Shown: positions 11,453 through 22,800 of the stretch, piece by piece
Layout of the letters: the number at the start of each line of letters is the position of its first letter
Position numbering within the stretch: the first letter of the stretch is position 1
Source of the DNA: Cryptomeria japonica
Taxonomy: Eukaryota; Streptophyta; Pinopsida; Cupressales; Cupressaceae
DNA: 64,000 bases
Reading direction: 5' to 3'
Assembly: GCF_030272615.1 (NCBI RefSeq)
Contig: NC_081408.1
Span: 310,885,118-310,949,117 of the forward strand
The notes under the pieces: model-generated
Databases searched by the model: none
Told to the model about the DNA's origin: nothing
What the model saw: the letters and a program-made list of their open reading frames with translations, nothing else
Translations under genes and position numbers: made by a program

Positions 11453-11865
11453 TGATGCTCTGCAAAAAGGATTAGAAAATCTGTTTGATGGCAACACATA
11501 CAAGAGCACAAGAAACAAACATTAGTGTTAGCAACAAAAGATTATCCTAAACAGGCATATCAAGAGAGATATTAAGCATGAAATAGAAAGCATATAAACA
11601 TAAAATGAAATAGCTAATCAAGATGCTCATAGTTGCTCCTCCCTTGTTCCTCTCCTCTCCAAGTCCCAAATGAGTGTAGCTCTCAGCAGCTTTTTGCACT
11701 ATGGATGCTTATGGAGGATTGAGATTTAATACTAAGCTTCAAATATGAAATGAAAAGCTAAATACTATGCTAGAGTAGATAGTGATGCTATGAAAAAACT
11801 CTATGCTAATGCCAGTATAACAACAATACTCTAAAATGCTTCTCTTTTGCTTGAGGAGAAGGGTT

Positions 11866-11875
11866 CTATTTATAG
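11866..11875 (-). promoter_or_regulatory. TATA box in gypsy 3' LTR
   Basis: The minus strand reads CTATAAATAG, about 1.4 kb into the LTR, with an identical copy in the 5' LTR at 26091-26100. It is the only strong TATA in a region that is not AT-rich. Confidence 0.55.
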
Positions 11876-12479
11876 AAGAAATGGGGAAATGAAGGGTTAA
11901 GATTGAATGGTTTAATCAAGGGCCAAGTTTGAAAGTTGGGGATCCATGTGCACAATTGGCACCAATAAAATGGTGACAAGTGTCAACATAGGATTGGGTT
12001 GAGAGAAGAGGTTGGAGGCATTAAAGGCCTGAGAAAACCTCATGGTTATCTAGAAGGTAAGGGTCAAGTCTAAATTAAGATTACCCACTGGATTAAGAGT
12101 TAATCCAAGGATAAACCTTTGTGCAAATGTTTAAGAGATAATCATGGTCAAAGCATTAAAGGCTTGATGAGACCTTTGGGTTGGGTAGAGGTTGAGTCAA
12201 AACAAATGTTTTAACCATGTGGGAGGGTTGAATTAACCATTAATGGTTATTGGAGACTTTGGGGATTAAGTGGTTGAAGGTTGGAAGCTTTCAAAGGTTA
12301 TCCAAGACTTTGAGGGTTAATTTGTTGAACACACAAAGCATTAATTGCTTTTCAAAGACTTTGGAGTCTTTGAGAAGTGACTCCAATTTGCTTAGGAATG
12401 TGACAATATTTAAGGGATGAATTTAGGCTAATTAGGAAGGGTTTAGAAGAATCTAGAAGGGGTTTAGGCATACAAGTGG

Positions 12480-13240
12480 ATTTTGTAGGAAAATGCAAGT
12501 GGGAGAAATTTTGGTATTTTCAATTAAAATAAAATCATTTATTTCAATTAAATGGTGTAATTTGCATTTGGATAAATATTCAAATAAATATTAATTTATT
12601 TAAATGAGAAAATGAAGATAAAGCATTTAAATGCTTGAAGACTTTGAGGGAAACCATTAAAGGCTTGAAGACTTTAAGGAAAACCATTAAAGTCTTAAGA
12701 AGACTATAGAAGGAAGCCATCAAGTTTGAAGACTTTAAAGCCATCAAGTTTGAATACTTTAAGGGAAACCATTAAAGGTTTCAAGTGGGTGAGGATAAAT
12801 AGGATTTTAAATAAATAATTTATTTAAAATAGTTGTGCAACTTGCTTTTGTAGGAAAATACAAGTGGGTGGAGGATAAAGGTGATTTAAATAAATTATTT
12901 ATTTAAAATAATTGTGCAACTTGCATTTGTAGGAAAATGCAAGTGGGTGGAGGATAAAGGTGATTTAAATAAATGTTAATTTATTTAAATGTGAGAGGTG
13001 GGATTTTGGGGGATTTAAATAAATATTAATTTATTTAAATGTGAGAGAATATTTAATTAAATAAATATGATTTATTTATTTAATTAATGGTCTGAATTTG
13101 GTTAAGTGAATTAAATCAAATAAATTGAATAATTTATTTAATTAATAGGAGAAGAGGGTTAAGATGAATTAATTAAATATTAATTTAATTAATTCATTAA
13201 TTGATGGTTAAATAATCAAATAAATACTAAGTATTCATTT
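12480..13240. repeat. Short direct repeats and AT palindromes in gypsy LTR U3
   Basis: A unit 'tttgtaggaaaatgcaagtg' occurs at about 12484, 12848 and 12926. 'cttgaagacttt' with 'accattaaag' recurs four to five times in 12630-12780. Palindromic blocks such as TTTAAATAAATTATTTATTT occur several times from 12590 to 13160, often followed by 'gtgagag'. The same series is present at 26705-27465. Such arrays in U3 often hold enhancer-like sites, but no function is shown. Confidence 0.75.
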
Positions 13241-13269
13241 AATTAAGTGGACAGATTTATGTGACTACA

Positions 13270-13282
13270 TTTGCCCCTCTTT
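13270..13282 (-). other. Polypurine tract of gypsy element
   Basis: On the minus strand the sequence AAAGAGGGGCAAA lies directly before the LTR start TGTAGTC. This is the expected place and composition for the plus-strand primer of a plant Ty3/gypsy element. Confidence 0.85.
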
Positions 13283-15636
13283 GAGACGGTGCGGTTTATC
13301 GCGTCGTTTCAAAGAAAGAAAAATAGGTGTGAAGAAATGCCCCATAAAATGTAAATTTAATGGGTGGTATGCCCCCTCGAGGGATGGGCCAAATTTTGTT
13401 TTGAAAAATCGGGCGATCTCTCGAAAAAGAATGCAAAGTGGAGGGGAGGTAGAATAGAAGAAATTAGAACTAATGATGAAAGAATGGGAGAAAATGGAGT
13501 GAATATGAAGAAACAACAAGCCAACGAGTACCCTGAGGTCATGCAAGAGATACATAGCAGATGTAGTGTGGGGTTTTGATTGATGCTATACAATTGATCA
13601 AAATTGGTTGGACAATCTGGTGCAATCGGTTGAATTGCCCCGGTCAAGTCAAAGCGTGACAGTTGATGTCAGTTGGTCGCTTGGACATGATAAAGTCTGA
13701 GTAAGTGAATCAAAGTGACCTGATGTGACTTAGACAATTGATGTAATTGCCCGATGAAGTCAAGGTATATGAAGCAAAATACTCGTTGAGACGTAGACAA
13801 TTGATGTAATTGTCCGTTGTATTGTGTTTGATTGGTTGATCAATTGATAGTGTGTGCGTGTGATGGATGGTTGTGGGGAATCATGGCAGCCCCGTTGAGA
13901 CTAGGTCATTATGATAAATGCCTGATGTAGTCTAGGATTACCATGATCGATTACCTGTTGAGACCCGAAGATACTTGATCAGAGTATCTGTTGATAGTCT
14001 AGGTGTGTGGGAGTCGATGTATCTGTGTAGATAGAGTAACTGGCTTAATTTTGTGGATGAGTGAGGATGGGAAGCGATGAAGGGATTAGGATGATGTTGA
14101 TGATCAAGATAGGGAGGGTGAGGGGGGATTTGATGTTAGATAGAAGATATGGAGGACTAGGATCGAGTCCTATGGAAGAAGATGAGTAAAATAGAGTATG
14201 CATTATTATGACTACGTATGCATGATATGCAGCTATTATGAATGTATGGATGGGTGGAATGCAACGAAATGCAATATATACAAATGAGATGGAATGATGA
14301 TCCATGGTGCTTTATTTTTCATCATTGAGCTTTAAAATGTTGTAAGAAAATACAAGCAACTTGACATAAAGATTCAAGATGACCAGAGTATTTCTTACAT
14401 GGATTTTTATATAGCAAGTTAATACAAGCAACTTGATATAATGGATCAAGTTGACCTGAGTATTGCTTGCGGAACAGATAAGGATTATCTCCTTTCATGC
14501 ATGACTTGGAACGTCCTCCTTGATCTTAGGCTGATCATATCCTGAGACAAGTGCATACCGTAATAAGAGATAAAACCTTTATCCAAATTGGATGAGGAGG
14601 AACCAAAGAATGAGCATTGTACCTGTAAACAAACAATATATACATAAAGAATAAAGAATATGGATCCTTGGTAATGGTTCATGCTCATATGGTCGAGATA
14701 TACGCTGTAGTCAGCAAGCCGTAGTGATCTATGACTGCATTTGGCATAAGATCACGTAGCTTGGTGAACTTCCCACGTAGACACCATTAGTACATGCCCC
14801 AGAACTTCATCGGAAATAATGCACAAACGATACAAAACAATGTTGAAAGATCCCGATACAGATAAACAAATGAATTACTCACAAATCAACCAAGTATTTG
14901 ACAGCCTAACAGAATTTTCTTGTCAAAGAAAACATCATCTTGTCTTTGTTTTGGTAAGGAAGGATGCATCCTTGTTTTAAAGACAGTTTTGGATTGTTGA
15001 TGTGGATTGTGTGGTTGTTTGGTAAATGGTCATTGTGTGAGTAGTTTGTCGCAATGTTTGTTTTGGTATCTGCATGGATGAGTATGTACAAGGTGTTGCC
15101 ATGTTTTTGTGTGATTTTTCAATGGTTTTGTGATGTTTTTGGATTTTGAATTGTTTTGAATGTTTTTGGTATTTTTGCGAGATATTTTTGAATGTTTTTG
15201 GATTTTTGATGATTGTTTGAATGAAGAACTTAATGAATCATAAGACAATGTAGAATCCACTTCCATCAATAGGTTAAAGGCATTGCCCCCAGTTTTAGAC
15301 ATGACTATGAAAAAGCGGGATGCAAGATGTATGGAGTACTATCATAATTGCAGAGGAATAACAAGCCATGGTTGATGGATGGATGGATGTATGTATGAAG
15401 TAGATGTGATAGCCACAAGTCTGAAAGATAATGGAGCCATAGCCTTTACGAGTGGCGCCTGTTTGCCAGGTTTTCACCATCGTTCTTACCCAAGGTGCCA
15501 CCGGAGTGGTTGTTCACCGTTTGGATGCATGATTTTTCTTTACTTTTTTGAATGTTTTTATATTTTCTTCAGGACATTTTTCTGAATGTTTTTTGGTATT
15601 TTCTGATAGGCAGGGGAGCCTGATGCTCTGTACAGC
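13283..15636 (-). other. 3' noncoding region of gypsy element (2.35 kb)
   Basis: No protein domain is recognisable between the integrase stop and the polypurine tract. Short frames on both strands are low in complexity and do not resemble one another. Small repeats are visible: 'tagacaattgatgtaattg' at about 13733 and 13794, and 'atacaagcaacttgata/cata' near 14350 and 14422. A long 3' noncoding part occurs in some Tat-lineage elements. Confidence 0.7.
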
Positions 15637-16839
15637 TTATGTGTAAAACCGTTTGAGGTGCATGCTGTTGATTGGATCTGCGAGCGGTTCTCCGTCTGAT
15701 GTAGCCAACTGATATGCCCCGGACCCAAATACAGCAGTGACAACATATGGGCCTAGCCAATTTGATTCAAACTTGCCTTGATGTTCTCTGTTTGGTTGGT
15801 TGCGAGGATTCTCTCAAAGAACAAGATCACCTACCTCAAATGTACGAGGTCTAACTCGGTGATTGTAGCTTCTACTCATGCGCTGCTGATAGGCTTTGAG
15901 ATGGTTGTATGCAGCTTGTCGCTTCTCATCAAGTAGCTCCAAGTCCTGAAGGCGTGAGACTCTGTATGCATCATCATCAATGAGATTGTGCAAGGAAACC
16001 CTTAATGATGGTATCTCGACCTCAATAGGCAAGATAGCTTCTGCACCATAGACCAATGAATAAGGAGTTGCACCTGTAGGGGTTCGAATGCTAGTTCGAT
16101 ATGCCCATAGCGCTGGATTCAATTGAACATGCCAATCACGACCGGCATCATTGACTGTCTTCTTTAGGATCCTCAATATGTTTTTATTGGATGCTTCGGC
16201 CTGACCATTGCCTTGTGGGTAATAGGGAGTGGAAAAGCGGTGTTGGATATGAAATTTCTCACAAAGCTCACGGACATCCTGATTTTTGAAAGGAAGACCG
16301 TTATCTGTGACAATGGACATGGGCACACCATACCGACAGATGATGTAATTGAGGATGAATGAGGCGATCTGCTTGCCGGTGACTTGGGTAAGTGGAACAG
16401 CTTCGATCCACTTGGTGAAATATTCGGTGGCGGTAATAATGAATTTATGGCCATTGGATGAAGATGGATGGATTTTACCCACAAGATCAAGACCCCATTG
16501 ACAAAAAGGCCACGGTGTTGTGATTGGTTGTAGTTCTTGAGCTGGTGCATGTATTAGGTCGCCATGAACTTGACATTTTTTGCACTTCCTGACAAAGTAG
16601 TAGGAATCCTTTTCCATAGATGGCCAATAGTATCCAGCTCGCATGATCTTCTTGGCTAGTGATGGACCACTTGAGTGAGTCCCGCAAATTCCTTCATGTA
16701 CCTCTTCCAAAGCCTTTGTTATCTCACCTTGTTCCAGACATCGAAGGAGAGTACCATCAAGACAGTGTCGGTATAGGGTTTCGGCAATAATGGTATATCG
16801 AGCAGTTTGGCGAATGAAGGTTTTACGTTGGTTATTTGA
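15637..16839 (-). pseudogene. Gypsy integrase, in frame after a TAA, broken by one TGA
   Basis: Integrase in the same frame as the upstream gag-pol, separated only by the TAA at 16840-16842. The zinc-binding part has His-X6-His ('HEGICGTH') and CKKC. The catalytic D, D and E are in 'QWGLDLVGKI', 'IVTDNGLPF' and 'GNGQAEASNKNI'. It continues through 'FEVGDLVL' to a TGA at 15814-15816, then reads on in frame to a natural end 'MHLKRFYT' and TAA at 15637. The C-terminal part resembles the GPY-type end of plant gypsy integrases ('SNWLGPYVV'). No chromodomain is seen. Both internal stops could arise by one C-to-T change (CAA to TAA, CGA to TGA). Confidence 0.9.
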
Positions 16840-19800
16840 TTAGTTGGGAGGAAGGGTGTGATCACGGAGATAGGTGTAGAACTCACCGTACCATGGGGAT
16901 TCAGAACCGACAAGGTGACATATCATTTCGGATTCGGGGATATCATAAGCGGGAATCCAAAGTTGTTCTACCAAGAACTCGTAGCGTGTTGAATTCTGTG
17001 GAAGATCTAGTAGAGATGCGATGGTAGCCATGGCGTCAGCAGCTCGATTCTGATCTCTTGGTATCTGCTCAAAAGTGATAGTAGTAAATGATGTCTTTAG
17101 ACTGTCCACCATTTGCTTGTATGGCATGAGTTTATCATCTTTGGTCTGATATTCATTAGTTGCTTGTCGAATGACTAGTTGGGAATCGCCATATACTTGT
17201 AGTTCTTGTAATTTCCATTGTATGGCTAATCTGAGTCCTGTGATCAAAGCCTCATACTCTGCTATGTTGTTTGTGCATGGAAATGTGAGCCTGTAAGACT
17301 TCGGGATGCTATCACCTTGAGGTGTGATAAACAGAATGCCTGCCCCCGAGCCGTGCCTAGTGTATGAACCATCAAAGTATAATTTCCATGACTGTGCTTC
17401 TGTAATCATGAATATCTCTTCATCTGGAAAATTGGAAATGAGAGGATGATCGCCTATGAGAGGTGCATCAGCCAACTGATCTGCAATAACTTGACCTTTG
17501 ATAGCTTTATGGTCCACATACTCAATGTCAAATTCACTTAGAATCATTACCCATTTGGCCAAGCGACCTGTCAATGCTGCTTTGCTGAGTAAATACTTGA
17601 GTGGATCAATCTTTGCAATGAGTTGTACCTTGTGTGTTAATAGATAGTGCCGCAATTTAGTGGCTGCCAGGATTACTGCTAGGCAAGCTCGCTCAATAGG
17701 TGTGTAATTGAGTTCATAGCCCACCAGTGTGCGAGAGATGTAGTAAATAGCACACTCTTTACCTTCTGCATTATGTTGTGCCAGTAGTACACCCAATGCT
17801 GTACTTGTCGCTGATATATAAAGTAACAACGGTCTACTTGGATCTGGTGGCATCAGCAAGGGTGGATTCATGAGATAGTCTTTAAGTGCCTGAAATGCTT
17901 GCTGGCATCTGTCATCCCATTGAAAGCGGATGTTCTTGTGTAGCAGGTGTGTGAATGGGTGACACTTATCAGCCAATTGTGCAATGAATCTTCGGATGGA
18001 TTGAAGTCGCCCTTGTAATGTCCTTAGCTGGCTGATATTCTTTGGAGGTGGCATGTCCATGATTGCTTTAACCTTTGCTGGATCGACCTCAATGCCTTTG
18101 CTTGAGACAATGTATCCTAGAAGCTTCCCGGAGGTCACTCCGAAGACACATTTCTTTGGGTTGAGTCGAATATGATATTGTTCCAGTCTATCAAAGATTT
18201 GATCTAAGATATGGAGATGTCCTCCTCTTGTGAGTGATTTTGCTAGTAAGTCATCCACATAATCTTCCATCATAGTATGCATCATGTCATGGAAGATGGT
18301 GGTCATTGCTCTTTGATAGGTCGCTCCTGCATTCTTTAGACCAAAAGGCATTACATTCCAGCAATATGTGCCCCATGGACATGTGAAAGCTGTCTTATGT
18401 TGATCTTCTGGTGCGATCTTTATTTGATTATATCCTGAAAATCCATCCATGAGTGAAAGCATCGCATGTCCTGCTGTTAGATCCACTATGATGTCGATAT
18501 TTGGTAGGGGAAAGTCATCCTTAGGACATGCCTTATTTAGATCTCTGAAGTCAGTACAAATGCGGATGCCCCCTTTTGGTTTGCCGACAGGCACAATATT
18601 GGAGATCCATTCTGCATAATCAATTGGTCTAATGAAACCAACATCCAGGAGTTTCTTGAGTTCTGTTTTGACTAGCACGGCAATCTGAGGATGCATCTTA
18701 CGAAGCTTCTGCTTGACAGGTTTGGCTCCTTTTGCTACTGTGAGATGATGCATGACTAAATCAGGATCAAGCCCAGGCATGTCTGCATATGACCATGCAA
18801 AGTTGATCTGACGCTGTTGGAAGAACTCTATAAATTGAGGCTGTTCCTCTGGAGTGAGAAGAGATGCCAGATGTATGATATGAGGATTTTCAGGAGTCCC
18901 CACATTGTATTCTTTGGTTTCCTCGATAAGAATCGTTGATCGTTCCTGTTGTGTACTAGCAGGGAGAATGTCAAACCCTTCATCCTCAAGTGCCTCAGAG
19001 AGGTTTTCATCGTTGGATACGCTCTTTCTTTTTACTTTTGTTGGATCAAACAGTGCCACAGTGTGGTTTTCACTGGAAGATCCATGTTTTAATGTTATAT
19101 TTTTGCAGCTGAAGGGTTTGGCATCCGCCCCGAAGTATGCTGCGCTATTAAGTTCAATGGCGAATCCAGCTTTGTGATCCCCGCTTGGTAGATTATCCCT
19201 TAATTCCAAAAAGTCAATGATAGCCTCATCGTTTTGGAAGAGGTCAAGACATGGGGGATTTGGTTGGTTCCATTCGATGAGTTCAGGGTGGATAATGGGC
19301 ATTACTTCATCGATTAAGTTAAGTGCGGGAGATGTATCAGTGAGGGTTAAGACAGTGTGGTGAAGGTCGTTGATGGTACTCTCCCTGTCAGAATCAGGCG
19401 TAGGATGAGACGTAGGGTCTGTGGAAGATGTTTCTAGCTCAGGTACCCAAGTGGTCTTTATCTGTGCTTCTCCGTAAACAGGGATGTCTTTGCGGGGTGG
19501 AGGTGGTGATGTGTCTTCCTCATCTGAAGTGTTAAGTTGCACTGAATCGAATTCCCACTCATGTGAGTCGGTCTCTGAATCACTCTCCAGCATCCGATTG
19601 CTATACCATACTGGGATGTCTTTGGAGTTAAACACGGCAGGTGTGATTGGTTTATGTATCCTTGTAGTGATCGGTGCTGCAGGAATTGTGATGGGGTTTA
19701 ATGGATTTGTCACTGGAAGTATCGGTAATGGTGACTCAGTGGCTTCTGCTGGAACTACTGGTGCCATAGATGCTGCTGCGGGTTCCAATATAGTTGCTGC

Positions 19801-22800
19801 TACAAATGGTGTTGCTGATAGGATTACTGGTTCGTTTGATGGGATGAGTGACATTGGTGATGGTGGAGTTGTGAGCCTTGAGGGGGTAGTGGGGATAGTG
19901 CTTGATGGTGCTTTGATTATGAAAGGTATCCTCTTTGCAGTAGGTGGGCAAAATGGTTTGCTGGGTTTTCCTTTGAATCTGAGTTTAGGAAGGATCTCTT
20001 TTTCAAAGCCAAGGCCTGTATTACCTTTGGGCTTGAATTCTGGTAGTAGAGGTTCGTGTCGTCCTTGTTTGCAGTATCCCAAAGCACTCTGACCATCATA
20101 TCCCATTCTTTGCATAATGAGGAGGCCTTTGCCATATTGTTCCGTAGGAAGTGTAACTTGCGGTTTGTCAGTGGTGATGGGATCTTTATAGATCCAGTCC
20201 GCCAGGTCCTCATCTTGTGTCTCTTCCTCTTGACTCTTTCCAAGAATGAAAGGCGTTAAGGAACATGTAGGCGTGATTAGTGGTTGTTGGAGTAACTGTT
20301 GTGGTTTACCATGTGTTCTAGGAGAAGTGGGCATTTGTCCCACACAAAAGAGCTGACTCAAGTTGTATTCTCCAGGACCTTCCTCTGCGATTTTCATCTT
20401 AAGCTTTTCTTGCTTGGGTATAGGGGTGTTTGAACTGGCAAGAGAGGCGGGATTTACATATGATGTGGAGGAAATGGCTTCCCTATTATTAGGAACAGTA
20501 ATTTCTGGTTGATGGCTGATATTATGGCAAAATGCAAAGGGATTTGCATCGCCCAGGATTGTGATCTCTGCACCATTATGTGGGAACTTGATACATTGAT
20601 GGTAGGTAGATGGAACGGCTTGCATGGAATGTATCCAAGGTCTCCCTAATAATAGATTATATGGCAGAGGAAGGTCCAGAACCTGACAAATGATATGCTT
20701 TACCACAGGGCCCACTCGGATTGGTAGTACCACAGCTCCTTTGGATGAACGCTCTGCATCGTCATAGGCTTTGATGGTGATCTTCTTACGAGGATCCACT
20801 GATTCTATTGCATATCCCAATGCTGTGACCAACTGAAGTGTGCAAATGTTTAGGCCTGCTCCATTATCGATCAAGACTCGCTTGATCCTGTGTTGGTTGA
20901 CAAAGCCTTCAATGTGGAGTGAGGCGTTATGAGGTTGTTGGAAAGAAGAGTTGTCGCTTTCAGAAAAAGTGAGACAAGGTGATGACTTTAGATTTCCAAC
21001 CATGGCTTGAAATTGGTCTGTATTCAAGTTTGCAGGGACTGACGCCTCTTGGAGTGCTTGATCCAAGATTGTTTTATGAGATGGCGATAGGCGTAACAGC
21101 TCTAAAATGGATATAAGCGCAGGCGTTTTGTCTAATTGTTCCACAAGATTGTACTGCTTTGGGATGGAGGTGGTGCCTTGTGGAGCTGCCTTGATGGTAA
21201 CTTTGCCGCGACGCGTAACAACATTGCAATTTGAGGTGGGATTTTTGAAGGTGATAGTTGCAATTTGTTCACTGGCATCATACAGGTGATTGACAGTGTA
21301 ATTATACGCAGCTTGCGTATAATCAGTGGTATCAGGACCTCGTCTGGAAGTGGAAGGACCCCTTTGATCTTGTGATGGAAGTGGATTCTTGAACATCTGA
21401 TGATCATTATTGGTTGTTTTTGGGTCATGTCCTTCAATTTCAATTTCTCCTCGGTCAATAAGATCCTGAATGAGATCTTTCAATCGATGACAATTACTTG
21501 TCTTATGTCCTCTTCCTTGATGGAACTCACAATGTTCAGTATCTCTCCACCATGCTGGTTTGACTTGAGGCTCATAATTTGATAACTTAGGTAAAGTGAT
21601 CAAATTCTGAGAAATGAGTTGTCGCATCACTGTTTCAATGGGTTCCCCTAAGGGAGTGTATGTGCGTTTTTGTTTTTGTGGACGAGGTCTTGGTTCATCC
21701 TGAGATGTGATGCGACCTTGATTAGGAAGAACATTTGTGTTATTTTGAGGTGGAGGATTTTGTCCTGCAAACCGAACCACAGGTTGTGCATTTTGGACAG
21801 TCCGAGCATCCACAACTCCATCGTTAACGATATTCTTATTCTTGTTCCAGAAGTTCGGTTTATTGCTATTGAAGCGCGGGCGAGGACCATCTTTGGGTTC
21901 ATTAAAGATTTTGATGAGTCCTTTTTTGATGAGTGCCCTTTCACATTTTATACCTTTGGTGATCATATCGTTAAAAGAATCTGTGTCTTTAACATCCAGG
22001 TGAAATTCCATTTCTTCGTTTAAGTTGGAAATGAAAATTTCCACTAGTTCTCGTTCAGGTAACTGAAGAGAACGTCTGCTAGACATTTGGCGCCATCGTT
22101 GCAGGAATACTGAGAATAATTCACCTGGTTTTTGTTTGGTGTTACATAGATCAGCCATGGTGATGTCGCGTTCAATATTATAAGAGTAATGAGATAGGAA
22201 CTTCTGGATGAGTTCCTCAAATGTTCTTATGCCACCTGGTAGTCGGGAAAACCATGATGTGGTTGTTCCTCCCAAGCTTTGGGGAAAAAGGCGCATTAGG
22301 TATGTGTCCTCATAAGCGACTTCGAGACAAGCGGAATGAAATTCTCGGACATGATCACGGGGATCTCCCTTTCCTCTATATTTTTCGAATTTTGGTGTTT
22401 CGAACCCGCGTGGAAAGGGTGGCATATAAAGATTCCTATCAAACGGATAGGGACAGATGTCGTTAAGTGAGAATTGATTGGTCCTAACACCACTATGAAG
22501 TTGTTGGGCGAGATTCTTGACTTGTTGCCGCAACATCTCCATTTCATTTGGAGGAGGAGGTGGTGGGTTACCTCGAGGGATGTTATATCTGATGTGATTT
22601 CTACCTCTTTCCTCCTCATGGCGACTTTGTCTTTCTGATGCTTGTCTTAATTGGGCAAGATCAAAGTCTGAGGGGAGTTTGGCTCCTTCTTGAGCAAGTC
22701 TTAAGAAGTGAGCATCTGCGTTGCTCCTTAGTATTTCATCAAATAATCTGTTAAAATGAGGGTTATGCTGAACCCTTTCGATTGTTGAAGGAGTGGGTGT

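Larger units (their letters stand above)
11453..13269 (-). repeat. 3' LTR of gypsy element (1817 bp)
   Basis: On the minus strand it starts TGTAGTCAC and ends GCATCA. Line-by-line comparison with 25678-27494 shows the same length and two visible differences: 11800 region (AAAAAACT against AAAAAGCT) and 12034 region (GAAAACC against GAAGACC). The U3 half is rich in short direct repeats and AT palindromes. Confidence 0.95.

Noticed and set aside
13364-15302. Several 60-96-codon frames in the gypsy 3' region
   Set aside because: They lie on both strands, have biased composition and no recognisable motif. They probably reflect non-coding sequence.
19484-20092. 202-codon plus-strand frame within the gypsy element
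   Set aside because: It lies antisense to the Pro/Thr/Ser-rich linker of the 2025-codon polyprotein. Gly/Ser/Val content mirrors the Pro/Thr/Ala content on the other strand.
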